From CBDATW01 sp965200605 (GTDB taxonomy: Bacteria; Bacillota_I; Bacilli_A; CBDATW01), in NCBI GenBank assembly GCA_965200605.1, contig CBDATW010000002.1, forward strand, positions 537,262 to 601,261: 64,000 nucleotides of DNA, given 5' to 3'. Below are positions 47,604 to 56,922 of this stretch, piece after piece (within the stretch, counting starts at the first letter, position 1; every line of letters starts with the position of its first letter). The notes beneath the pieces were generated by a model that saw only the letters and a program-made list of their open reading frames with translations, was not told the DNA's origin and made no database searches. Position numbers and translations under genes: made by a program.

Positions 47604-49514
47604 TTGGAAATTATAGAGAATAAACCAACTATTCTTTTTGGCATAAATGGATCTGGTAAATCTTTATTGGCTCAACAACTTCGCCTTTCATATGAAGGTA
47701 CTTTTGAATTAGCAAATCATTATGATCAATCTAAAAAAGGTAAAATAGAAATTGAAGATGTTAATGATAAAATAATCATATACTTAAATACAAAAAATGG
47801 CATAGAACATATTTTGCAAACTAAAGAACAATTTAGAGTTGGTCTAAATATTAAAGCAATTGAAAAAGCAAGAAAAAATTTTGATAAAATAAAAAGTAAA
47901 AATATAGTCCAATCTAAAATAAGAGGCAATTTAAAATTTAATAACTTTGATTTTAATGAATGAAAGACAAAACCAGAATGACTAACAAAATTGAAAACAA
48001 CAAAAAAAATAATTGAAATTAACCAGTATTTAAATATAAATAAACCAAATTATAAACCAAAGGAATCAATAATAAGATTAGCAATATTTTTTAGACATAA
48101 TAACATTAATAATTTAGATGATTTCAAAACAAAGAAACCAAGTACAGTATCTGAAATATTTGATTACATAGAAAAAACAAATTATCATGAATATCAAGAT
48201 CTACATGAAAAATTGAAAGTTACAAAATTAATTGGTAAAAACTGCCCAATATGCGGAAAAAAAATTGAAGCAGAAAAATCTAAAAAAGCACTGCAAGAAA
48301 TTAAAAAAATTTGTGAAAATTTCCAAAAAATAAAAAATGACAAAATAAGAAAGATAAAATTTAGTTCATGAGTGAATCAAAAATTAATTAAAAAACTAGA
48401 AAAATCAGCAAATGAAGAATTATCACATTTAAGTGAAGTGGATTTGGACGTTTTATTTAGGTGAGATGAATCACAATTGATGAGTTCCCTTCTTTGAACT
48501 AATGATGTTGAAAAATGACAGAAATCATACAAAAAAGCTGAAGAATCTCTAAAAAAAGAGGAAACCACATTTAAAATTGATGCAATGTTGCTTAGTGATA
48601 TAAATGATTTTTTCAAAAAACATAAAATTGATGATTTTTCAATTACATTTGAACAAGATAATCAATCCGAGTATTTTATTAAAGGCAAAATTATTAACGA
48701 TAAAATTACTAAAGAAAAAGAAATTACAGAAGAAAACTTAGAAAAATTAAGTGAATCACAAAAAAGAAGAATTCAAATAATGTTTTTATATAAAATGGCA
48801 GAATATTATAAAAAAAATAATTCAAACAAAGAGATTGTTCTAGTTTTAGATGATCCAATAGATTCAATGGATGAACATGTACAGCTAGAATATTCTGAAT
48901 TTCTTACAAAACACAATCCTGAAAATATAACATTATTAATTCTTACACATTCATTTGAAGCTACAATGCTATTATCAAATTTATTTAATCATAATAAAGT
49001 GGAAAATAATATTTATTGAATGAATACTATAAAAAATAATTTACCAAAAATAAATGCTGACGAATTAAACATTGTTAGAGCCATTTTGACACATAACATA
49101 GAAAAAATTGCTCAAGAATGAAAAAAGGATTTTTCTGATAAAGAAAAATATGCCATAATGATGTTTTGAAGAGATTTAATTAATAGATTTAAATTAGAAG
49201 AATGTGAAGATAATTTAAATATAAAAAAATTAGATAAATGACGTAAATACTATGATGATGTAAATAATATAAAAACAAAAATAGAAAAAGTGGGAAAAGC
49301 AACCAAAAAAGACTTGGATAAAGCTAAAATGAATATAAAGAAGTCATTAAAAAAACCATTTTATAAATCAGAGTACAAATTATTAGAAAATATTATGAAT
49401 AATCTGTTATCAATTTCATTAGAAAGGCTTAATGGTAGTACCACTGGAAAAGATATGCAACATACACCTGGTAAGTACATTGCACATCTTGCATCAAAAA
49501 TATATAAACCATAA
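47604..49514 (+). CDS. Coiled-coil AAA/ABC-type ATPase with CxxC hook, AAA_13/RloC-like layout
   Basis: 636 residues from TTG 47604. P-loop GINGSGKS (13-20), a long charged helical middle with CPICGKK (Cys 214 and 217, like a Rad50 zinc hook half), ABC signature LSESQKRRIQI (382), Walker B VLDDPIDSMD (about 415), and switch His LILTHSFEA. Then a ~165-residue helical C-terminal domain of unknown role. The layout resembles AAA_13 proteins such as PrrC/RloC, but I see no PrrC nuclease triad. An ATG at 47553 in the same frame would give MIIKKYRCLN followed by TAA (47583), where related ATPases have their first strand. So the native start may be lost; see findings. Confidence 0.75.
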
Positions 49515-49610
49515 TTTTATAATCATTTATCAATTCATTTTATTATAAAATAAAAATATTTTGTGAATCATTATGAGAAATTAAACTTATTATTAAGAAT
49601 GTGAATTAAT

Positions 49611-49818
49611 ATGGAAAAATGAAATAAAGAGATTTTTGAAAAGATAACCATTGATAAGGCAATGTAAGAAAAATATCAATATATTTAGAGAACATTATTA
49701 TCCAGTTTGTAACTTTTGTATTAAAAGAATTTTTGGAATTAATCAAAGTAGTGAAAATATTAATTTGGGTAATATAAAATCATACATTCAAAAAATTCTT
49801 CCAACACCATATAAATAA
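49611..49818 (+). pseudogene. Remnant of a small protein with a C-x-x-C motif
   Basis: ATG 49611 opens MEKWNKEIFEKITIDKAM and stops at TAA. The next frame continues with RQCKKNINIFREHYYPVCNF then CIKRIFGINQSSENINL and ends at 49818 (ILPTPYK). The join needs a shift near 49655. YPVCNFC suggests a zinc-binding or HNH-type end. I do not recognise the family. Nothing else is visible between 49515 and 49875 apart from repeat copy 2. Confidence 0.4.
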
Positions 49819-49866
49819 AAGCTACACCTCTTATTTTGAAGTGTAGAATTTATTTTTCCCAGTTTA
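49818..49866. repeat. IS-end-like ~45-bp repeat, copy 2
   Basis: GCTACACCTCTTATTTTGAA GTGTAG forms a hairpin (CTACACcTC / GAaGTGTAG), followed by AATTTATTTTTCCCAGTTTA. Same orientation as copy 1, so the exonuclease/ATPase pair is bracketed by direct copies. Confidence 0.75.
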
Positions 49867-49874
49867 ATTGGCTT

Positions 49875-50159
49875 TTATTTTTTAGGTATATTTCTGATAG
49901 TAAATCATTGTCCAACTATTACTCCTCATACATAAGGCAGTATTGTTGGAGCTTTAATATTTACAAGCATGTATCAAAGCATAGCTGTAAGTGTAACAAG
50001 AGCTAGACCATATTTAATTCATGAATTTGATATTGGTCATAACCTCACTCCTCACATTTGAGCTGTAATGAAATATGATATTGTACAAGTCACTATCGCT
50101 GGTAATGCAACGTAAAGTAACATAATCATAATTATATTTCCTGTTGTATGTAAAAACAT
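49875..50159 (-). CDS. Small membrane protein of unknown function
   Basis: 94 residues with several TGA Trp; starts MFLHTTGNIIMIMLLY behind RBS AAAGGAGG. Three hydrophobic segments: IIMIMLLYVALPAIVTCTIS, YGLALVTLTAMLWYMLV and ILPYVWGVIVGQWF. Ends TIRNIPKK. No family recognised. The strong RBS and clean frame suggest it is expressed. Lies between the ATPase cassette and engB. Confidence 0.65.
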
Positions 50160-50362
50160 ATAACCTCCTTTCAAAAAGGTATCATAACACAAAGATATTT
50201 TTTTGTGTAAAAATAATTGAAAAATGTAGTAATCTATGTTCTTTGGCATATATTATATAAAAATAAACATCATAACTTTTCTATTATTATGATAATAAGC
50301 TTAATCAGTCCATAGCTGATTTACTTTATGTTATAATTGATAATTAGAAAGAGAGTGATGTA

Positions 50363-50939
50363 ATGAATTTTCAAAATATAAGCTTTATTACATCAGCAGT
50401 AGATATCAAAGGTTATCCAGATAGTGATTTGCCTGAAATCATGATTTGAGGCAAATCAAATGTTGGTAAATCATCATTTATCAATACATTAACTGGAGTT
50501 AATGGAATATCTAAGGTATCTTCAAAACCAGGAAAGACAAAAACTATTAATTTCTTTAATGTAGATAATACATTAATGCTAGTTGATGTCCCTGGTTATG
50601 GATATGCTTCTGTTTCTAAAAAAAATGCAATTAAAGTTTTTAGACTTTATTTTAGAATATGTTTCTAAAAGAAAAAACCTTAAATTAGTGTTATTTTTGC
50701 TTGATTCAAGACATAAACCAACTGATCAAGATAAAAAGCAACTAAATTCACTTTTAAAGCTTGATTTAGATGTAGCTATAATAGCTACTAAAGTAGATAA
50801 GCTTAATCAATCAGATAAAGCTAAATTAAAGAAAAACTTTAATGAAACATTAAATTTAGAAGAAAGTGACTATATAGTCACTTCTTCAACCAAAAATATT
50901 AATTTTAATATAATAAGAGAAATGTTAGGAGAGTACTAG
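50363..50939 (+). pseudogene. engB: Ribosome biogenesis GTPase EngB/YsxC, interrupted by +1 in an A8 run
   Basis: EngB assists 50S assembly and is usually essential. First frame: P-loop WGKSNVGKSSFINTLTG, SSKPGKTKTINFF (G2), LVDVPGYGYASVSKK (G3). Second frame: KFLDFILEYVSKRKNLKLVL, LDSRHKPTDQD, ATKVDKL (G4), VTSSTK (G5). Removing one A from the run 50618-50625 joins them as SVSKKMQLKFLDFILEY in one 191-residue protein, the normal length. An essential gene broken only at a homopolymer argues for an over-called base or slippage decoding. It is followed 1 base later by a nuclease gene. Confidence 0.85.
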
Positions 50940-50940
50940 T

Positions 50941-52075
50941 ATGACAAAATTTGATTTTTATTTAACATCTCAAGATATAAAATCAAAAAAAAATCAGAAG
51001 GACACTGAATGCTCAAAAAGAATTAGAAAAATTTTATAAGTGTAAATCAAATACTATTAAAAATGGAAAACCCTCGGAAAATGGTATATTTAAATTAGAC
51101 AATGGAAAAGTTGGCTTAATACTTACAAATGATAATAATACTAATAGTGGTAAAATTAATATTATAAAAGATATAATAAAATCTGAGGGTTCTTGCTTGC
51201 TTTTTGTTCCATGAGAATTAAGAGTAAATAGAACAGTGAAAAGATTTGTTGTATTAGCGGATTTAGCATTACCAGAATTAGAAATAATAGATCCAGTATG
51301 ATTGAAGCCATATAGTGAAGCCAATAGTGTTGTAGATGGGAAACTTTTTAGAAGTTTACTTAATATAAAAATGGATAAATCAAAAATAAATGTTCATTAT
51401 TCATGTAGAAACTTTTATTTTCCTCAAGAAGTTGAATTATTATGTATTATTTTAAAGAAACATTTTAATAAAGATATATTTTTAGAAGGAAAAATTACAG
51501 CTGATCAATTTAATGTATCTAATCTTTTAGAACTTGAGAATCACAATATAAATTACAATATAATCTGAAATAATACAAAAACTAATAAATCAATAAATTA
51601 CAATCATTCTACAATGAAAAAAATATTAAATAATGATAAAAATTTTGATTCATTTATTTCTAATACAAATATTGAATCTAATATACATTTAGGAGAAAAT
51701 AAAATAGAACAAACACAAAATGAAATCAGTTCTCAATCCTCTTTATCTTCAAGAATTATAACAAATAAACATCAAAATTTATGTATAAGTTTTAGTAATA
51801 AATTAAGAGAAAAAAATGTAAAAACAATTAGAGAATATTTAAATATAGATGTTCTAGCAATTTATGAATCAAAGCTTGAAATTTATGAAATTAAAACCTC
51901 AAATTCTGAAATTTACAAAGCTATTGGTCAACTTTTTTCATATAAGTATAGATTAGAACAAGAAAAACCTTATACACAAATAAATATGAATTTAGTTTTA
52001 TCAAAAGATTGTAATGTAAGTAATGAGTTCACCAAAATATTAAATTCATTAAAAATTAACATATTTTTTGAATAA
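50941..52075 (+). pseudogene. PD-(D/E)XK nuclease, probably restriction endonuclease of the adjacent methylases, +1 in an A9 run
   Basis: ATG 50941 starts MTKFDFYLTSQDIKSKK. Dropping one A from the nine at 50985-50993 joins it to IRRTLNAQKELEKFYK and gives a continuous 377-residue protein. Near the C-terminus NIDVLAIYESKLEIYEIKTS holds the D-x12-E-x-K nuclease motif, and YKAIGQLFSYKY the usual helix Gln. The N-terminal two thirds match no family that I know. It overlaps nothing and stops 38 bases before a methyltransferase pair, so a type II restriction enzyme is the natural reading. The frame break may mean an inactive nuclease with active methylases, or an artefact. Confidence 0.65.
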
Positions 52076-52112
52076 TAATGTTATAATTAAATCAAATTTG
52101 ATTTGGAGAAAT

Positions 52113-53126
52113 ATGCAGCGTTATTTAGGTAACAAAACCAAGTTATTAAAGGAAATCGATGTTTTTATACAAGATAACAAAATAGAAGGAAAGTCATTTT
52201 TTGATATTTTTGCTGGCACTGGTGCAGTTAGTCGCTATTTTAAAGCTAAATATAAAGTTTATTCAAATGATATACTATATTTTTCTTATGTGATTCAAAA
52301 AGCTATTTTATCTTTTGACAATGAACCATCATTTAAAAAATTTGTTAAACTATTCCAAAAAGATCCTATTGTATATTTGAATGAATTAAAACCATTAAAA
52401 CAAGGCTTCTTTTTTAAAAACTTTTCTGAAAAATCAAAATGTTTATATTATTCTGATGACAATGCAAAAAGAATAGACACAATTAGATATGAAATTGACA
52501 AACTTTTTAATAATAAAATAATTTCTAAAAATGAATGATATTATTTGTTAGCATGCTTAATAACAGAAGTTAATTCTCGAGGAAACACATGTGGTACTTT
52601 TGGTGCTTTTATAAAAAGACCTTCCAAATCATTCTATAAACCTCTACAAATCAAATCTCTTGATGTTGGAAAAGGGTCACCTGGAAAAGCTTATAATAAA
52701 GATTATTTAATAATGTTAAAAAAAATAAAAGCTGATATAATTTATGCAGATCCTCCATACACTGCTGTGGATTATTCTCAAGCATATCATTTGCTTGAAA
52801 CATTATCATTAAATGATAATCCAAAATTAAAAGGTAAAACCAAAAGGAGAGAACAAACAATACTAACTTCTAATTTTGTGAAAAAATCTCATGCATTACA
52901 GGCTTTTGTCGATTTATTTGAAGCTACAAATACAGAAAATTTAATAATAAGTTACAGTACTCATGGAATTGTCAAAATTTCAGATTTGATAAAAACATTG
53001 AAAAAATATTATAAAAAAGTTGTTGTTAAATCAATTAAATATCAAAAATATATTACTGCATTAGGTAATGAAAAAGGAGATTTATCAGAATTATTAATTT
53101 TAGGGAAAGGTAGAATTAATGGCTAA
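52113..53126 (+). CDS. DNA adenine methyltransferase, D12-like (first of pair)
   Basis: 337 residues from ATG 52113 (RBS TTGGAGAA), one TGA Trp. Motif I is FFDIFAGTGAVSRYF with MQRYLGNKTKLLKEID before it; the catalytic motif IV is IIYADPPYTAVDYSQAYH. SAM-dependent N6-adenine methylation of a short DNA site. It overlaps the second methylase by 8 bases. Together with the upstream nuclease it forms a nuclease + two methylases operon, as needed when the two strands of an asymmetric site are modified by different enzymes. Confidence 0.88.
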
Positions 53127-53940
53127 ACCAATAGTAAAATGAGTAGGTGGTAAAAGCAGGCTTTTAAAACATATATTACCCAAATTACCTAATGAATTTA
53201 ATACATATATTGAACCATTTGTTGGTGGAGGAGCATTATTTTTTAATTTAGCTCCAAAAAAAGCAATTATAAATGATATAAATTCTGAATTAATAAATCT
53301 ATATAAGGTCATATTAAAAGATAAAGTGAAATACTTTGAAAAACTTGAAGAATTCAAAAAAATGGATTCAGAAAAATTCTTTTATGAAATAAGATCATTA
53401 GACAGAGAAGCTAATTTTATCAAAAAACATAACTCAATAAATAGAGCTGCAAGGTTTGTTTATCTTAATAAAACTTGCTATGGAGGACTCTTTAGAGTGA
53501 ACTCTAAAGGGCACTTTAATACGCCATATGCAAAAGTGATTAATGGAAAAAAAATTATTGATAAAAATAATACAAAAGCAGCAATTAAAATACTAAAAAA
53601 TAGTAAAATTTACAATACTGATTATAAGAAAATTTTGCAGAAAGCAAAACCAGGAGATTTTGTATTTATTGACCCTCCATATTTACCTTGAAAAACAGAA
53701 ACTACTTTCACCAGCTATGATAAAACATCATTCGGGATAAAGGAACACAAGGAACTTTCTAAATTGATAGATAAATTAACACATAATAATATTAAAGTTA
53801 TGGTTACTAATCATGCTACAAATCTTGTAAAAGAAATTTATAAAAATCTTAATTTTAAAAAAATAAAAGTCACAAGAACAGTTAGTTGTGATGCAAAAAC
53901 AAAAAGTGGTTATTATGAGTATATAATGACTAATTATTAA
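53119..53940 (+). CDS. Dam/DpnM-type DNA adenine methyltransferase (second of pair)
   Basis: 273 residues with two TGA Trp. KWVGGKSRLLKHILPKLP, motif I YIEPFVGGGALFFNL, DINSELINLYKVI, the middle YLNKTCYGGLFRVNSKGHFN, and motif IV FVFIDPPYLPW. These are the hallmarks of the Dam family (PF02086). Many members methylate GATC; the specificity here is not proven. Starts inside the end of the first methylase. Confidence 0.92.
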
Positions 53941-53964
53941 ATGAAATATATAGCACATTATGAA

Positions 53965-54262
53965 CTAAGAGAAATATTCATAAATAATCTCACGCTTTTG
54001 CTCTTCATTCATTCTATCAATTAATTCAGGCATATTTGAATTACCTTTTTTCTTTGGACGCCATTTTTTTTAAATATTTTCATACTTTTATTTTCTCATA
54101 AAAAATGTTTATTTAAAATTCTAATCCTTATTTGCACTTTCAATCTCTAGCTTTATATTTGCTTGGATTGAATTTATTATAAAGCTCCACGCATTTTCTG
54201 ATTTTTTTATCAACTAATTTAAATACTTTTAATCATTTTTGTTTTGTTAAATTTTTAGCCAT
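53965..54262 (-). pseudogene. Remnant of an IS3-type transposase OrfA
   Basis: ATG 54262 opens MAKNLTKQKWLKVFKLVDKK, an HTH-type OrfA start, running to a stop after KARDWKCK. Further on another frame gives WRPKKKGNSNMPELIDRMNE and EQKREIIYEYFS, the typical OrfA end. At least two shifts and stops separate them, so it is dead. No OrfB is left. The ~45-bp repeat copy 3 lies just upstream of its start, as an IS left end would. Confidence 0.5.
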
Positions 54263-54265
54263 ATA

Positions 54266-54314
54266 AAAATTACACCTCGATGTTTTGTGAAGTATACAAT
54301 TTATTTTTCCATGT
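54266..54314. repeat. IS-end-like ~45-bp repeat, copy 3
   Basis: ATTACACCTCGATGTTTTGT GAAGTATACAATTTATTTTTCC ATGTTTA (written in pieces); same order as copies 1 and 2 with more differences. It sits 4 bases upstream (on the minus strand) of the OrfA remnant, which links the repeat family to an insertion sequence end. Confidence 0.65.
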
Positions 54315-54315
54315 T

Positions 54316-54364
54316 TAATAATTACTGTTTTATTGTGTGATATAATGACAATAATATAGAGAAG
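54316..54364 (+). promoter_or_regulatory. Terminator-promoter module, copy a
   Basis: TAATAATTACTGTTTTATTG followed by TGTGATATAAT, an extended -10. Same order as copies at 54802, 56640 and 56831. Between here and 54510 there is only a decayed ORF (MEKFN then NFDKSVIEGINWKNTLYIKH in another frame, to 54480), not recognised. Confidence 0.5.
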
Positions 54365-54510
54365 ATAAAACATACTTATTATAAATATTTAACTATAATG
54401 GAAAAATTCAATTAAATTTTGATAAATCTGTGATCGAAGGCATTAATTGAAAGAACACACTCTATATTAAGCATTTATAGCTAAACGCAAAAAAACTGTA
54501 GGTATAAAAA

Positions 54511-54783
54511 ATGGAGAAAACAAAAATTATTTGTAAAAATCAAAAAGAATTAGTTGAATTTATTCAAAATTTTATAGTTAAAAATGAATTAAAACAAAAT
54601 TATATAATAGCAGAAACTGAAAACTTTTGATTTAAATATAAAATATTTAATGGTCAATTAACTTTGTTTTCACAATATGAAACTTATTGGGAACAAAGAC
54701 CTAAATTAAATTCTGATACATGAAATAATCAAGAATTAGAATTTAAATTAAAAATTAAACCATTACCAAAAAATATAAAATAA
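54511..54783 (+). CDS. Small hypothetical protein
   Basis: 90 residues with two TGA Trp. MEKTKIICKNQKELVEFIQN start, then YIIAETENFWFKYKIFNGQL and FSQYETYWEQRPKLNSD. Soluble, rich in aromatic residues, no membrane segment or recognised motif. No good RBS is visible (TATAAAAA upstream). It lies inside the defence region between terminator-promoter modules a and b, so it may be a cargo gene. Confidence 0.5.
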
Positions 54784-54801
54784 AATATTTCATATTATTA
54801 A

Positions 54802-54856
54802 AAACAGCTAAATAATAGCTGTTTTATTATGTGATATAATAACAATATATAAGGAG
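54802..54856 (+). promoter_or_regulatory. Terminator-promoter module, copy b
   Basis: Hairpin AACAGCTA aataa TAGCTGTT with a TTATT tail, followed at once by TGTGATATAAT (extended -10) and AACAATATATAAGGAG, which is the RBS of the next gene. It ends one transcript and starts the next within about 50 bases. Confidence 0.65.
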
Positions 54857-54863
54857 TTATTAT

Positions 54864-55808
54864 ATGGCTATTACAACAGAAGATTATCTTATATTATTAA
54901 ATGATTTAAGATTTAGAAAAGGTGATTTCTATGTTAAATGCACAGAAGATTTTTATAAAAAAATCAAAGCAATACCTTCTGGTAAAGGAGCTTCTCCAAA
55001 AACTAAGCATCAGCTTTATAGATTAGAAGCCAACATTAGATGGCATTTTTATAGATATATAGAGAATATTGAAAGATCAATTATAGCTGCTTTGTCTACA
55101 AAAGTAAGTCATTTACAAAATGACATTATTGATAATGATAATGACTTTAATATTATTAAAAAAATGCATGTAATTAGTGGTGATAAAATTAATCCAAAAC
55201 ATCAATATCCAAGGCAAATTAAAATTAAAGGCAAAAATATTGCTTTGCCTAAAAATAATCAACAAAATATAGATCATTATTTGAACTATCTTGAAAAAAC
55301 AAAAATTTACAGAAATTCATTTGATTTCAATCCAAAGGCTCAAGAAGCAATTAGAGAAATTAGGAATGCAATTCAACACTTTGATTTTATAATTAGTAAT
55401 AAAAATAAGCAATATATTAAAGATTTTATTGCAATCTTTCATGAAAACTACCAAAAAAGTCTATTAGCATATATTATAAACGAAACTGCATTAACAATTA
55501 CTGAAAATGATTTAAGAATTAAAACCATTCACTACATTAAAAATAATTGATTTTCAAGAACTACAAAATTTATTGATGATTTTATTAGTGAATTAGAATT
55601 ACCATATAAAGAAACAGAATTTTACATAAACAATCCAATAGATAAATTTAATGAAGATAGAAAATCAAAAGGACTGGAGAAAAAAACTAAAGAACAATGA
55701 CCTGATTATTGCAAATTTATGCATAGCAAACAAGTCTGTGAAAAATATATGCAAAAACTAAGAAATGATATTCACAAAGGAAATATTTCTATTCATAAAA
55801 AAAGATAA
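54864..55808 (+). CDS. Abi-type (Abi_2/AbiF-like) HEPN protein
   Basis: 314 residues with two TGA Trp; starts MAITTEDYLILLNDLRFRKG. The layout fits Abi_2-type abortive infection proteins: LYRLEANIRWHFYRYIENIE near residue 55 and a HEPN R-x4-H motif REIRNAIQHFDF (Arg167, His172). A second near-motif is LRNDIHKGN at the end. HEPN proteins are often metal-independent RNases. RBS AAGGAG from module b. It stands alone without an antitoxin, as AbiD/AbiF proteins do. RNase activity and phage resistance are inference. Confidence 0.7.
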
Positions 55809-55841
55809 ACTCACCCATAACAATTACTAATAATAGCTGTT

Positions 55842-56618
55842 TTATTTTTCCATATTTATATTATAAGCATTTCTAATATTTTTAATTTTAAAGATATTTT
55901 TCAAAATATCTTTTTTATTTTTGTAGCTATATATTCCATCAACATATTTATTAATGAATTCATAATAATCAGAACTTAATGCACCATCAGAAAAAATGAT
56001 AAACTTATTAATTTTATTAGTAATTTTTTTTTCATAATAAAAGGAATAATCAAGTAGTTGAGCCATTGCTAATCTTGTTTGCTTTTTAATGTTTTTCTTA
56101 TTTGTTGTTTTTATTTCCAAAATTGAAATTTGATTATTCATATCTTCTATCAAAATATCAGCATATTTGTTTTTATAAATCTTAATATTGTATTCTTCAG
56201 CATAAGCTAATATAGTTTGAATTATTTTTTTATGGTCATTAATTGCATTCCTTAAAGCTGATCTATCAATTGTAATTTCTTCACTATATATTGTATTTTC
56301 ATCAATAATCTTTTTTTCAATTTCCTCCTTAGAAATTTTAATTGGAACTCTTTTAGAATTTTTAGCTGTAATTGTTGAGCCGATTATGGCGTAGTAGCCT
56401 TTACCTTTACCTCTTGTTGATTTATATCAAATCATTTTTCCATATTCAGGAAAAGTTCTTTCTTGTAAAGCTCATTGCAAAGTTTCCCTCAGCTTTTTAT
56501 TTTTTTTATCATATTTAATAAGATCATCATTAATTCTTTCTAATAATCTAGCAACATGTATTTCGCCATTTATTTCTTTCATATGGTCAAACACTATTTC
56601 AGCTCAGGTTTTTTTCAT
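55842..56618 (-). CDS. Solitary PD-(D/E)XK nuclease with N-terminal helical domain
   Basis: 258 residues, only open with TGA as Trp. Starts MKKTWAEIVFDHMKEINGEI, a helical, wHTH-like domain followed by YGKMIWYKSTRGKGKGYYAI. The C-terminal half has the nuclease core: KYADILIEDMNNQISILEIK (Asp154, Glu168, Lys170) and RLAMAQLLDYSFYYE (Gln187). This pattern is shared with restriction enzymes and Holliday-junction-type nucleases. No methylase is next to it. It could be a modification-dependent or orphan restriction enzyme. Its stop lies within a partial copy of the module hairpin (55822-55850). Confidence 0.65.
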
Positions 56619-56639
56619 ATCTCTATTATACACAACAAA

Positions 56640-56682
56640 AAACTAAATAATAACTATTTTATATGTGTGATATAATAGATTT
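56640..56682 (+). promoter_or_regulatory. Terminator-promoter module, copy d
   Basis: AACTAAATAATAACTATTTT hairpin remnant followed by TGTGTGATATAAT and AGATTTAACC. Same arrangement as copies a, b and e. Together with copy e it covers most of the 304 bases between the minus-strand nuclease and hsdR. Confidence 0.55.
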
Positions 56683-56718
56683 AACCAATAAATATTATGA
56701 AATATATTTTGTTATAAG

Positions 56719-56820
56719 ATGAATCTATCAAGGCAATTCCTTATATGACCAAAAAAAGACTTATCAATTGAAATATCAAAATACATTAACGATTATATAA
56801 CCCACACAACTATATACTAA
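56719..56820 (+). pseudogene. 33-codon ORF or gene remnant between two modules
   Basis: ATG 56719 gives MNLSRQFLIWPKKDLSIEIS followed by KYINDYITHTTIY and a stop, with one TGA Trp. No RBS. It sits between modules d and e, as if it were the remains of a cargo gene. No family recognised. Confidence 0.3.
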
Positions 56821-56830
56821 AAAATACCTA

Positions 56831-56884
56831 GAAATAGCTAAATAATAACTATTTTATTATGTGTTATAATATTATAAATATTAG
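56831..56884 (+). promoter_or_regulatory. Terminator-promoter module, copy e (hsdRM promoter)
   Basis: AAATAGCTAAATAATAACTATTTT hairpin (in two arms around AAATAA) with ATT tail, then ATGTGTTATAAT, an extended -10, 40 bases before the hsdR ATG. Confidence 0.6.
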
Positions 56885-56922
56885 TTTTAATAAAATAAGT
56901 CAAGTGTTAGGAGAGTATTGCA

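Noticed and set aside
55822..55852. A further complete terminator-promoter module (copy c)
   Set aside because: Only the hairpin part (TAATAGCTGTTTTATTTTTCC) is present, without the TGTGATATAAT box, so it is only mentioned as a partial copy.
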